Source: Thermoleophilia bacterium
GTDB lineage: Bacteria; Actinomycetota; Thermoleophilia; Miltoncostaeales; Miltoncostaeaceae
Assembly (NCBI GenBank): GCA_020848615.1
Contig: JADLHW010000024.1
Span: 1 to 64,000 of the forward strand
DNA: 64,000 bases
Direction of reading: 5' to 3'
Part shown: piece by piece, positions 33,766 to 42,047 of the stretch
Numbering within the stretch: the first letter of the stretch is position 1
Layout of the letters: every line of letters begins with the position of its first letter
The notes under the pieces: generated by a model
What the model was told of the DNA's origin: nothing
The model's input: only the letters and a program-made list of their open reading frames with translations
The model's database searches: none
Position numbers and translations under genes: made by a program

Positions 33766-34034
33766 CCCCGGTGCGCGTGGTGGATGCGCTGGGCGCGCCC
33801 TGCCCCGTGCCCGTCCGGCTCCTCGCCCGGGCCATGGGCCGGGTCGCCCCCGGCCAGGTGGTGGAGCTGCTGGCCGACGACCCGCTCATCGAGGTGGACC
33901 TGCCGGCGTGGTGCCACGCGCGCGGGCACCGCCTGCTGGAGCTCAGCCGCGACGGCGCCCGCTGGCGGGGCCTGGTGCGGCGGGGTCAGCCGGGCGGCGG
34001 CGCGGCGTCCGAGGCGGCGGCGCCCCGGTCGTAG
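33762..34034 (+). CDS. TusA/SirA family sulfur-carrier protein
   Basis: A 90-residue protein with the TusA fold. The signature LGAPCPVPVRLLARAM holds the CPxP motif with the persulfide cysteine Cys14, and the VVELLADDPLIEVDLPAWC strand-helix follows. TusA proteins take sulfur from a cysteine desulfurase and pass it to thiolation or cofactor pathways. The start overlaps the desulfurase-like stop (GTGA), so the pair is tightly coupled. The Ala/Gly-rich last 17 residues overlap the convergent membrane-protein gene by 49 bp. Confidence 0.9.
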   Translation: MTPVRVVDALGAPCPVPVRLLARAMGRVAPGQVVELLADDPLIEVDLPAWCHARGHRLLELSRDGARWRGLVRRGQPGGGAASEAAAPRS

Positions 34035-35146
34035 GCCCACGCGGCCACCACGCCGCGCACCCGCTCCAGCTCGTCCTCGATGAACTCCCGCCGGTTCTGG
34101 GCCTCGCTGACGGCGACCACCGCGAAGTACAGCGCCGCGAACGCCCCCAGCAGGGTCGACACCCGCAGCAGCGGCTCGCTGAGCACCACCGAGCCGCGCA
34201 GGCCGTCGTACTCGGCGAGCACGTGCAGGGCGTCGCCGGTCCGCCCGGTCCAGGCCTCGGTGGTGGGCCGGTCCACGGTGAGGAGCCCGAAGCCCACGAA
34301 GAACACGGCGGTGATGAACCCCACGACCGCCACGCGCGCCACCAGGCCCACGTGCAGCGCCACCGCGACGTTCGCCCGCTGGATCCCGGACATCCGCTCC
34401 ACGCGCGGGGTCACGCCCGACGCCACCAGCCCGGCGGCCGGCGTGGCGATCGCGCGCCCGCGCAGCTCGTCGTCCACCCGCGGCCGGTAGAGGCCCCGGC
34501 GCTCGCCGGAGAGCCCCACCACCAGCGTGAGCACCGCGAGCACGCAGAACAGCAGGAGGACGCTCACGAACCGCCAGCCCTCGATGGTTCCGAGCGTCTG
34601 CCACACCTCCGCGGCGAGGAACAGGAACAGCAGGACGGCGAGCAGCAGCACCAGCGCCCGCCCCGCGATGGAGGCGATGTCACGCAGGGCCGACAACGCC
34701 GAGCGGCCCGTGTGGACCAGCACGGACACCACGCCGAGGCTGATGAGCACGTACAGCACGCCGGCGACCACCGCGCCGCCGGCCAGCACGCCCGCCGCCC
34801 GGACCGGGCCGTCGCCGACGGCGAGGTCCGCCACGGCCGGCACGACGACGAACACCCCGGCCTCCACGAACCCCACGCGTTCCGGCGGTGCCGTCCACGC
34901 GCGGCCCCGCAGCCGGTTCGCAAGCCCCAGGCCGGCGAACGCCGCGAGCAGCGCCCCCGCCGCGGCCGCCGCCCGCGACCACGGCGGCCAGTCGGGCCGC
35001 AGCACCAGGGCGAGCCCCACCACGAACAGCACCAGCAGCGCCGGCCGCAGCCGGGTGAGGACGTCCTCGCGCGGGTCGAAGTCGCGGGCCAGGTGCGGCA
35101 CGCCCTCGCGGCGGAACCAGTCGTCGAGGGAAGGGTCATCTCGCAT
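33986..35146 (-). CDS. Multi-pass membrane protein of unknown function
   Basis: A 386-residue protein with about eight transmembrane helices, including the pairs LRPALLVLFVVGLALVL, VLLLAVLLFLFLAAEVW and FVSVLLLFCVLAVLTLVVGL. A soluble N-terminal segment contains RDDPSLDDWFRREGVPHL. A long extracytoplasmic loop carries AWTGRTGDALHVLAEYDGLRG, followed by a last helix and an acidic helical tail (RREFIEDELERVR). No family is recognised. The ATG at 35146 gives a plausible start. Its 3' end overlaps the convergent TusA gene by 49 bp. It is divergent from the c-di-GMP operon, with a 26-bp palindrome between them. Confidence 0.75.
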   Translation of the reverse strand: MRDDPSLDDWFRREGVPHLARDFDPREDVLTRLRPALLVLFVVGLALVLRPDWPPWSRAAAAAGALLAAFAGLGLANRLRGRAWTAPPERVGFVEAGVFVVVPAVADLAVGDGPVRAAGVLAGGAVVAGVLYVLISLGVVSVLVHTGRSALSALRDIASIAGRALVLLLAVLLFLFLAAEVWQTLGTIEGWRFVSVLLLFCVLAVLTLVVGLSGERRGLYRPRVDDELRGRAIATPAAGLVASGVTPRVERMSGIQRANVAVALHVGLVARVAVVGFITAVFFVGFGLLTVDRPTTEAWTGRTGDALHVLAEYDGLRGSVVLSEPLLRVSTLLGAFAALYFAVVAVSEAQNRREFIEDELERVRGVVAAWAYDRGAAASDAAPPPG

Positions 35147-35220
35147 GGGTGATCCCCGAAGGGTGAAGCATCCCGCCCAGCATCCGATAACGAGGGTACC
35201 GGCACCACCGGCCGGCGGGT

Positions 35221-35246
35221 CGCAACCCCGCCCGGGCGGGGTTGCG
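35221..35246. promoter_or_regulatory. 26-bp perfect palindrome between divergent genes
   Basis: CGCAACCCCGCCC is followed at once by its exact reverse complement. It lies 74 bp upstream of the membrane-protein start (35146, minus) and 45 bp upstream of the GGDEF gene start (35292, plus). No gene ends nearby, so termination is unlikely. A dimeric regulator site or an mRNA-leader hairpin for the c-di-GMP operon would fit. Confidence 0.45.
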
Positions 35247-35291
35247 GTCCGTCACCCCCGCGGCGGCGTCCCGGTTCCACCAACCCCATCG

Positions 35292-37664
35292 GTGAACACC
35301 CCAATCGACCTCCACCAGCTCCATTCGGGCCACGGTCCGGCGTGGCAGCGCGCCGCGCGACGGGTCCGCGTGCTCTCGCACCTGCAGGTCACGACGCTCG
35401 TCGCCGTGGGCCTGCTCATGATCGCGGGCAGCCTCGCGATCGGCCGTCAGATCGTGAGCTCCCAGTCGGCGCACGCGCGGGTCACGCACGCCCAGCTGGA
35501 GCTCATCTCCGCGCGGGAGGTCTTCCAGGCGCTGGAGAACGACGCGTGGTTCGCGGCGGCCAACGACGGGCCCCGCGGGACGGGCCTGCCCACCGGGTGG
35601 ATCCGGCGGGCGGTGAGCCTGAGCGGGCGCTTCACCCGCCTCGCCGAGGACGCCGCCACGATCTCCGGCGGGGCCGGCCGCGCCGCCGGCGAGGCCCGCC
35701 TGCGGCTCGCCCGCGTGGAGGAGGCCACGCGGGTCCCCACCGGCGTGAGCGCCCGGGACGCGCGCGAGGCCGCCCACCGCATCCGCATCCGCAGCACCGA
35801 GTTCAACCAGGCCGTCGACGGGTGGGTGGCCGCCTACTCGCGCGAGCTGCGCCGCATCGACGACGACCAGGAGGCGTTCACCCGCCGCGTCCTGGTGCTG
35901 TTCGCGATCGCGGTCGCGGTGCTGTGCCTGGCGGGCGCGTGCTGCTGGGTGGCGCTCAACCGGTCCCGCGGGCGCGTGGTGCAGGAGATGCGGCGCGCGG
36001 TCTCCGAGCAGAGCGCCCTGCGCCGCGCGGCCACCGAGATCGCCTCGTTGTCGGACACCGGGGAGATCCTGGACGTCATGGCACGCGAGGTCGCCGGCGT
36101 GCTGGGCGTCGAGCGGGCGTCGGTGGTGCGGTTCGCGGGGGCGGAGGGCCGCATCGCGGGGTCGTCGGTGGACGGCGAGGACCGGGGCTCGGTGCTGCCG
36201 GAGGACGGCGCGGACGTCGTCGCGGTGGTCCGCCGCACCGGGGCGGCCGCCACCGTGAGCGACTACGCCGAGGTCGCCGGCGACCCGACCGTGCGCCGGC
36301 TGGTGGAGGCGGGCACGCGGTCCGCGCTGGCCGCGCCCATCCACGTGGACGGAGCGGTGTGGGGCGCCCTGGTCGCCGGGTCGGCCGTGCCCGGGCGGTT
36401 CACCGGCGCCGACGTCGAGCGGCTGGAGCGGTTCTGCAGCCTCGCGGGCCTGGCGGTGACCAGCGCCGAGAACATCGCCCGGCTGTCCGACCAGGCCGCG
36501 AGCGACCCCCTGACGGGCCTCGCCAACCACCGCGTGTTCCGGGAGCGCCTGGCGGTGGAGGCCGAGCGGGCACGGCGCCACGGCCGCGAGCTCGCCCTCG
36601 CCGTGTTCGACATCGACCGCTTCAAGCTCGTGAACGAGGCGCTGGGGCACCGCGGCGGCGACGCCGTGCTGGTCGACCTGGGGCAGCGGCTGGCCGCCGC
36701 ATGCCGCGACGGCGACCTGGTGGCCCGCGTGGGCGGCGAGGAGTTCGCCTGGATCATGCCCGAGACCGACTCGTGGGGCGCCTGGTGCGCCGCCGAGCGG
36801 ATCCGCGTGGAGGTGGCCGGCACGCCGCTGGCGGGGCTGGGCCACCACAGCGTGTCGGCCGGCGTGTGCGACCTCGCCCAGGCCGGCGGGGAGGGCGACC
36901 GGCTGTACGAGCTCGCCGACGGGGCCGTGTACTGGGCGAAGGCCCACGGCCGGGACCTGTGCGTGCGGTACAGCCCCGATGTCGTCGTCGACCTGTCCGC
37001 CGCCGAGCGCGCGACGCGGCTCGAGCAGCGGCGCACCCTCGACGCGGTGCGCCTGCTCGCCCAGGCCGTGGACGCCCGCGACCCGAACACGCAGCGCCAC
37101 TCCGAACGCGTGGCGGAGATCGCCGCCGAGCTCGCCCAGGCCATGGGCTGGGACCACGAGCGCATCGAGCTGCTGCGCGAGGCGGCGCTCGTGCACGACG
37201 TCGGCAAGATCGGCGTGCCCGACTCGGTGCTGCTGAAGGCCGGGCCGCTCACGCCCGACGAGCGCGAGCGGATCCAGGCGCACGCCGCGCTGGGCGCCCA
37301 GATGGTCGCCGACATGCTCTCCGCCGAGCAGGTCGCGTGGGTGCGCGGCCACCACGAGCGGTGGGACGGCGGCGGGTACCCGGACGGCATCGCCGGGGAG
37401 CAGATCTCCGACGGGGCGCAGGTGCTCATCGTCGCGGACGCCTTCGACGCGATGTCCGCCGACCGCCCGTACCGGCGGGGCCTGCCGCTGCCGGACGCCT
37501 ACCGGGAGGTCCTGGACGGGTCCGGGTCGCAGTTCACGCCGGCGGTGGTGACGGCGATGACCGCGGTGATGGACTCCGGGCGCGTCGCGGCGATCCTGGA
37601 GGCGGCCGCCACCACGCAGCCCGCGGCCCGGCCCGGCGACGACCACGGCCCGGCGGCGCGATGA
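35292..37664 (+). CDS. Membrane GAF-GGDEF-HD-GYP cyclic-di-GMP enzyme
   Basis: A 790-residue bifunctional c-di-GMP protein. Two transmembrane helices (about 31-52 and 198-222) enclose an extracytoplasmic sensor of about 145 residues, mainly helical. A GAF domain follows (about 240-400), then a GGDEF domain with an intact GGEEF active site near residue 480 and an upstream RDGD inhibitory I-site. The HD-GYP domain near 590-780 has intact metal and signature residues (HDVGKIGVPD; HHERWDGGGYPDG), so both synthesis and breakdown look possible. The GTG at 35292 gives the natural short cytoplasmic N-terminus. The stop overlaps the next gene as ATGA. Confidence 0.93.
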   Translation: MNTPIDLHQLHSGHGPAWQRAARRVRVLSHLQVTTLVAVGLLMIAGSLAIGRQIVSSQSAHARVTHAQLELISAREVFQALENDAWFAAANDGPRGTGLPTGWIRRAVSLSGRFTRLAEDAATISGGAGRAAGEARLRLARVEEATRVPTGVSARDAREAAHRIRIRSTEFNQAVDGWVAAYSRELRRIDDDQEAFTRRVLVLFAIAVAVLCLAGACCWVALNRSRGRVVQEMRRAVSEQSALRRAATEIASLSDTGEILDVMAREVAGVLGVERASVVRFAGAEGRIAGSSVDGEDRGSVLPEDGADVVAVVRRTGAAATVSDYAEVAGDPTVRRLVEAGTRSALAAPIHVDGAVWGALVAGSAVPGRFTGADVERLERFCSLAGLAVTSAENIARLSDQAASDPLTGLANHRVFRERLAVEAERARRHGRELALAVFDIDRFKLVNEALGHRGGDAVLVDLGQRLAAACRDGDLVARVGGEEFAWIMPETDSWGAWCAAERIRVEVAGTPLAGLGHHSVSAGVCDLAQAGGEGDRLYELADGAVYWAKAHGRDLCVRYSPDVVVDLSAAERATRLEQRRTLDAVRLLAQAVDARDPNTQRHSERVAEIAAELAQAMGWDHERIELLREAALVHDVGKIGVPDSVLLKAGPLTPDERERIQAHAALGAQMVADMLSAEQVAWVRGHHERWDGGGYPDGIAGEQISDGAQVLIVADAFDAMSADRPYRRGLPLPDAYREVLDGSGSQFTPAVVTAMTAVMDSGRVAAILEAAATTQPAARPGDDHGPAAR

Positions 37665-39634
37665 GCGGCGGGGGCGACGGCGGCGTCGCGCGCCTGCACG
37701 AGCTCGTGGCCGGGCAGCTCGCCGAGGGCGAGCGCCTGCGGGCCGCGGAGGCGACGTACCGCGCCCTGGTGGAGAGCTTCACGGACCTGCGCACCCGCCA
37801 CGACGTCTCGGGCCGGATCACCTGGGCGAGCGACGGCGCCGGGGCCGTCCTCGGGTGCTCCCCGCAGGAGCTCGCCGGGATGGCGCCCGCGGACCTGCTG
37901 CACCCCGAGGACGCGGCGCCGTTCGCCTCCGGCCTGGCCGCCGCCCGGCGTGGCGGCGAGGTGGTCACGGTGACCTATCGCGTGCGGCACCGCGAGGGCC
38001 GGTGGCTGTGGTTCAGCAGCGCCCTGCACCCCGACGGGCCGGCGGGCGAGGTCCTCGCCGCCACCAAGGACGTGACGCCGTCGGTGCGCACCCAGTACGG
38101 CCAGGGCGCGTTGCACCGCGTGGCCGCCGCCCTGGTGCGCGAGGTGGGCGAGGAGGAGCTGTTCGCCCTGTGCGCCCTCGAGGTCGCCCGCCTGCTGGAC
38201 GCCGACACCACCCTGCTCGCGCGGTACCAGCCCGAGGGGGCGCTTGTGCTCGCATGCCGGGGCGAGCCGGCCATCGAACCCGGCCAGGTGCTGCCCGGCA
38301 CCGGCGGAGGGGCGATCGACGAGGTGCGCCGCACCGCCGCGCCCGCCCGGGTCGACCACCGCGACCTCCCCGCCGGCGCCCCCCTGCGGACCCCGCCGGG
38401 CATGGATCTCCACGCGGTGGACGCGGCCGTGCCGGTGTTCGTGCGGGGCGGCGTCTGGGGCGCCCTGATGGCCGCGACGCGCGAGGGCAGCCCGCCGCCG
38501 GAGGCCGAGCTGTGGATGGCGCGCATCGCCGAGATGCTCGGCCTGGGGATCGCCGCGGCGGCGCAGCGCACCCAGCTGCGGGCGCAGGCCACCAGCGACC
38601 CGCTCACCGGGCTGGCGAACCACCGGACCTTCCACGAGCGGCTCCACGCCGAGGCGGCGCGGTCCCGGCGGTCCGGGGCGTCCCTGGCGCTGGTGCTGCT
38701 CGACATCGACCGCTTCAAGTCCGTGAACGACCTCCACGGGCACCAGTGCGGCGATGAGGTGCTGCGCACGATCGCGGCGGTCCTGGCCGAGGACGCCCGC
38801 ACCACCGACCTCGCCGCCCGCCTGGGCGGCGAGGAGTTCGCGCTGCTGCTGTCGGACTCCGGGGACGATGGGGCCCTCGCCGTCGCCGAGCGGCTGCGGG
38901 CCGCCATCGCCGCGACCCGCGTGCAGGGCCCGGGGCGGGTGACCGCGTCGTTCGGCGTCGCCTCCCTGGGCCCCGACGGCGACCCGGACGAGCTGGTGCG
39001 CGCCGCCGACCGTGCCCTGTACGCCGCGAAGGGCGCGGGGCGCGACCGGTGCGTCCTGCACGACGCCGACCTGGAGCTGCTGATGCCCGCGCCGGTGGAC
39101 GACACCGGCCACGAGGTCGTGCCGGTGCGCGCCCTGCGGGCCCTCGCGCGCAGCGCCGAGGGGGACGCCGGTCTCGGCCCGGGCCACGGCGAGCGCGTCG
39201 CGAACCTGGCGGCGGCCCTCGCCACCGCGATCGGGTGGGGGTCCCGCGAGGTCATGCGCCTGCACGACGCGGCCCTGGTGCACGACGTGCCGCGGGAGCT
39301 GGTGGCCGAGGTCCTCGCCGGCGAGCAGCTGGACTGGGTGCGCCACCACGCGGCCCGGTGGGACGGCGGCGGCCGTGCCGCCCCGGCCGCCCCGCACGGC
39401 GAGGCGATCCCGGAGGGCGCCAGAATCATCGCGATCGCGGACGCCTGGGACGGCTTCCGCACCGCCCGTGAGGGGGCCCGGCCGGCGTCCACGGCGGACA
39501 CCCTGCGGCGGGTGCGGCGCCGCTCGGGACGCCACCACTGGCCCGCGGGGGTCGAGGCCCTGGCCCGGCTGGTGGAGGTGGGTGCCCTACCGCGCACCGC
39601 AATTCCCGCTCGTAGCGCGACACATTCGATGTGA
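37661..39634 (+). CDS. PAS-GAF-GGDEF protein with a degenerate HD domain
   Basis: A 657-residue cytoplasmic partner of the preceding gene. A PAS domain (about 20-145) is followed by a GAF domain (about 150-300) and a GGDEF domain with GGEEF near residue 388 and an RTTD I-site, so it should make c-di-GMP. The C-terminal region resembles HD-GYP, but HDVGK is replaced by HDVPR and the GYP triplet is lost after WDGGG, so phosphodiesterase activity is not expected. It may bind ligand or dimerise with the active neighbour. The ATG at 37661 overlaps the upstream stop. A hairpin at 39640-39666 ends the operon. Confidence 0.9.
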   Translation: MSGGGDGGVARLHELVAGQLAEGERLRAAEATYRALVESFTDLRTRHDVSGRITWASDGAGAVLGCSPQELAGMAPADLLHPEDAAPFASGLAAARRGGEVVTVTYRVRHREGRWLWFSSALHPDGPAGEVLAATKDVTPSVRTQYGQGALHRVAAALVREVGEEELFALCALEVARLLDADTTLLARYQPEGALVLACRGEPAIEPGQVLPGTGGGAIDEVRRTAAPARVDHRDLPAGAPLRTPPGMDLHAVDAAVPVFVRGGVWGALMAATREGSPPPEAELWMARIAEMLGLGIAAAAQRTQLRAQATSDPLTGLANHRTFHERLHAEAARSRRSGASLALVLLDIDRFKSVNDLHGHQCGDEVLRTIAAVLAEDARTTDLAARLGGEEFALLLSDSGDDGALAVAERLRAAIAATRVQGPGRVTASFGVASLGPDGDPDELVRAADRALYAAKGAGRDRCVLHDADLELLMPAPVDDTGHEVVPVRALRALARSAEGDAGLGPGHGERVANLAAALATAIGWGSREVMRLHDAALVHDVPRELVAEVLAGEQLDWVRHHAARWDGGGRAAPAAPHGEAIPEGARIIAIADAWDGFRTAREGARPASTADTLRRVRRRSGRHHWPAGVEALARLVEVGALPRTAIPARSATHSM

Positions 39635-39639
39635 CACCG

Positions 39640-39666
39640 GCGCGGGCCCTTGACGCGGGCCCGCGC
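39640..39666 (+). terminator. Hairpin after the c-di-GMP operon
   Basis: GCGCGGGCCC and GGGCCCGCGC form a 10-bp stem with a 7-nt loop, 5 nt past the stop at 39634. There is no U-tract. Confidence 0.6.
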
Positions 39667-39755
39667 GAGCACTTCATGCACAGGTTGTGGACAACACTGT
39701 GCAGAACACCGGTTCGCGCCCCCTAGAGCATCGCAAATAGACGATGTAAGGGGTC

Positions 39756-39791
39756 AATTCGCCCGCCTCGCACGCGCGCAACGGGCGAATT
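39756..39791 (-). terminator. Hairpin after the glycolytic operon
   Basis: AATTCGCCCG and CGGGCGAATT pair around a 16-nt loop, 6 nt past the gpmI stop on the minus strand. With the hairpin at 39640-39666 it separates two convergent operons. Confidence 0.55.
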
Positions 39792-39797
39792 CGTGTG

Positions 39798-41294
39798 CTA
39801 CAGGAGGGCCTCGCCGGTCATCTCGGCGGGGACGTCCCATCCCATGAGCCCGCACGCGGTGGGCGCGACGTCGCCGAGCTTGCCGTCGCGCAGCGCGAGG
39901 CCCGGCCGGTCGATCCACAGCGGCACCGGGTTCGTGGTGTGCGCGGTGTTGGGCGTGCCGTCGGGCTCCAGCATCACCTCGCTGTTGCCGTGGTCGGCGG
40001 TGACGACGAGCAGGCCGCCGGCCGCCGCCACCGCCGGCCGGATCGCCCCGAAGCACGCGTCGACCGTCTCGATGGCGGTGACGGCCGCCGGGATGGACCC
40101 GGTGTGTCCCACCATGTCGGCGTTCGCGAAGTTCACGACCAGCAGCTCGTGCCGGCGCTCCGCCAGGCCCCCCACGACGGCGTCGCGGACGCCGGCGGCG
40201 CTCATCTCGGGGGCGTGGTCGTACGTGGGGACGTGCTGCGGGGACTGCACCAGCACCCGGTCCTCGCCGTCGAACGGCTCCTCGCGGCCGCCGTTGAAGA
40301 AGAACGTGACGTGCGCGTACTTCTCGGTCTCGGCGATGTGCAGCTGCCGGCGGCCGGCCGCGCTGGAGGCCTCGGCGAGGCCCTGTCGCACGTCCTCCGC
40401 CCCGAAGATCACGGGGAGGTCCCACTCGCGGTTGTACCGGGTCATGCACACCTGGTGGGGCCGCACGAGCGGGGTGCCGCGGTCGAAGCCGTCGAACGCC
40501 GTGTCGGTGAACGCCTGGGTGAGCTGCCGCGCCCGGTCGGGCCGGAAATTCACGAAGATCAGCGCGTCGCCGTCGGCCACGCGGCCCACGGCCGGGTCGC
40601 CCACCACGGTTGCCTCGATGAACTCGTCGGTGACGCCGCGGTCGTAGGACTGCCGCACCGCGTCGGCGCCGGTGGCCGCGGCGTGCGGGGCCCGGCCGTG
40701 GACGATGGCGTCGTACGCCGCCCGCGTGCGCTGCCAGCGCCGGTCGCGGTCCATCGCGAAGTACCGGCCCACGACGGTGGCGACGGTCGCGCCGGCCGCC
40801 TCGAGCTCCCGCACCGCGGGCAGGCCCGAGTCGGGCCGGGAGTCCCGGCCGTCGGTGAGGGCGTGCAGGTACAGGCGCTGGACGCCGTTGCGGCGGGCGA
40901 TGTCGATGAGCGCCAGGAAGTGCCGCTGCGCGGCGTGCACGCCGCCGTGGCCCACCAGGCCCACCAGGTGCAGGGCCCGGTCGCGGCCGATGGCCAGGGC
41001 CTCCTGCAGCTGCGGGGCGCGCTCCAGCTCGCCGCTGCCGATGGCCTCGTCGATGCGGACGAGCATCTGCGGCACGCGCCGGCCGGCACCGAGGTTGAGG
41101 TGCCCCACCTCGCTGTTGCCCATCTGGCCGTCGGGCAGTCCCACCGGCAGGCCGGAGGCCTGCAGCCGCGACGCCGATCCCTCGCGGGCGAGGGCGTCCA
41201 GGTTGGGGGTGCGGGCCTGGGACACCGCGTTCCCCGGGCCGGCCGGGGCGATGCCGAAGCCGTCGATGACGATGAGGACGAGCGGCCCGCTCAC
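39798..41294 (-). CDS. gpmI: 2,3-bisphosphoglycerate-independent phosphoglycerate mutase
   Basis: A 498-residue manganese-dependent enzyme interconverting 3- and 2-phosphoglycerate. The alkaline-phosphatase-like domain starts LVLIVIDGFGIAP. The phosphoserine site is in PDGQMGNSEVGHLNLGAGR. The substrate-domain markers LHALTDGRDSRP and NFRPDRARQLT follow, and VTADHGNSEVM near the end supplies metal ligands. The GTG at 41294 overlaps the tpiA stop (GTGA). It is the last gene of the gap-pgk-tpiA-gpmI operon. Confidence 0.96.
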   Translation of the reverse strand: MSGPLVLIVIDGFGIAPAGPGNAVSQARTPNLDALAREGSASRLQASGLPVGLPDGQMGNSEVGHLNLGAGRRVPQMLVRIDEAIGSGELERAPQLQEALAIGRDRALHLVGLVGHGGVHAAQRHFLALIDIARRNGVQRLYLHALTDGRDSRPDSGLPAVRELEAAGATVATVVGRYFAMDRDRRWQRTRAAYDAIVHGRAPHAAATGADAVRQSYDRGVTDEFIEATVVGDPAVGRVADGDALIFVNFRPDRARQLTQAFTDTAFDGFDRGTPLVRPHQVCMTRYNREWDLPVIFGAEDVRQGLAEASSAAGRRQLHIAETEKYAHVTFFFNGGREEPFDGEDRVLVQSPQHVPTYDHAPEMSAAGVRDAVVGGLAERRHELLVVNFANADMVGHTGSIPAAVTAIETVDACFGAIRPAVAAAGGLLVVTADHGNSEVMLEPDGTPNTAHTTNPVPLWIDRPGLALRDGKLGDVAPTACGLMGWDVPAEMTGEALL

Positions 41295-42043
41295 CCCGCC
41301 GCCTCGACGATGCTGGCGAAGCCGTCCGCGTCGAGGCTCGCACCGCCCACCAGGGCACCGTCGATGTCCGGCTGGGCCATGAGCTCGGCCGCGTTGCCGG
41401 GCGTCACGCTGCCCCCGTACAGCACCTTCACGCGGTCCGGGTCGAGGCGGCCCCCGGCGGCGGTGCGCACCACCCGGCAGGTGTCCTGCGCGATCTGGGG
41501 GGTCGCGGTGCGGCCGGTGCCGATCGCCCAGATGGGCTCGTACGCGATCGCGATGCGGTCGACCTCGTCGGCCTCGACGTCCTCGAGGGCCTCGTTCACC
41601 TGGGTGCGGACGTGGTCGTCGGTCTCCCCCGCCTCGCGCTGGGCCAGGCTCTCGCCCACGCACAGGATCACCCGCAGCCCGGCGTCGAGGGCGGCGCGGA
41701 GACGGGCGGCGACCATCGCGTCGGTCTCGCCCGCGGCCCGGCGCTCGGAGTGCCCCAGGATGACCCCGGTGGCGCCGGCGCCGAGCACCATGCCGGCCGA
41801 CACCTCGCCGGTGTGGGCCCCCTGCGGCGCGTCGTGGATCGTCTGCGCCGCCACCCATGCCGGGTACCCGTCGAGGGCCGTCGCCACCGCCTCCAGGGAC
41901 GGGAAGGCCGGGCACACGGCCACCTCCACCCCGGGGCCCGGCTGCGGGAGGCGGGCGCGGAACGCCGCGCACCACTCCCGGGCCTCGGACGGCGTGAGGT
42001 TCATCTTCCAGTTGCCCGCGACGAGCGGGATGCGATCGCTCAT
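41291..42043 (-). CDS. tpiA: Triosephosphate isomerase
   Basis: A 250-residue TIM-barrel enzyme interconverting DHAP and glyceraldehyde 3-phosphate. Residues visible are the substrate lysine in LVAGNWKMNL, the catalytic histidine in VILGHSERR, the catalytic glutamate in AYEPIWAIGTGRTA, and the phosphate loop YGGSVTPGN. The length is typical. The ATG at 42043 lies 4 bp after the pgk stop. Confidence 0.97.
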   Translation of the reverse strand: MSDRIPLVAGNWKMNLTPSEAREWCAAFRARLPQPGPGVEVAVCPAFPSLEAVATALDGYPAWVAAQTIHDAPQGAHTGEVSAGMVLGAGATGVILGHSERRAAGETDAMVAARLRAALDAGLRVILCVGESLAQREAGETDDHVRTQVNEALEDVEADEVDRIAIAYEPIWAIGTGRTATPQIAQDTCRVVRTAAGGRLDPDRVKVLYGGSVTPGNAAELMAQPDIDGALVGGASLDADGFASIVEAAG

Positions 42044-42047
42044 GTGC

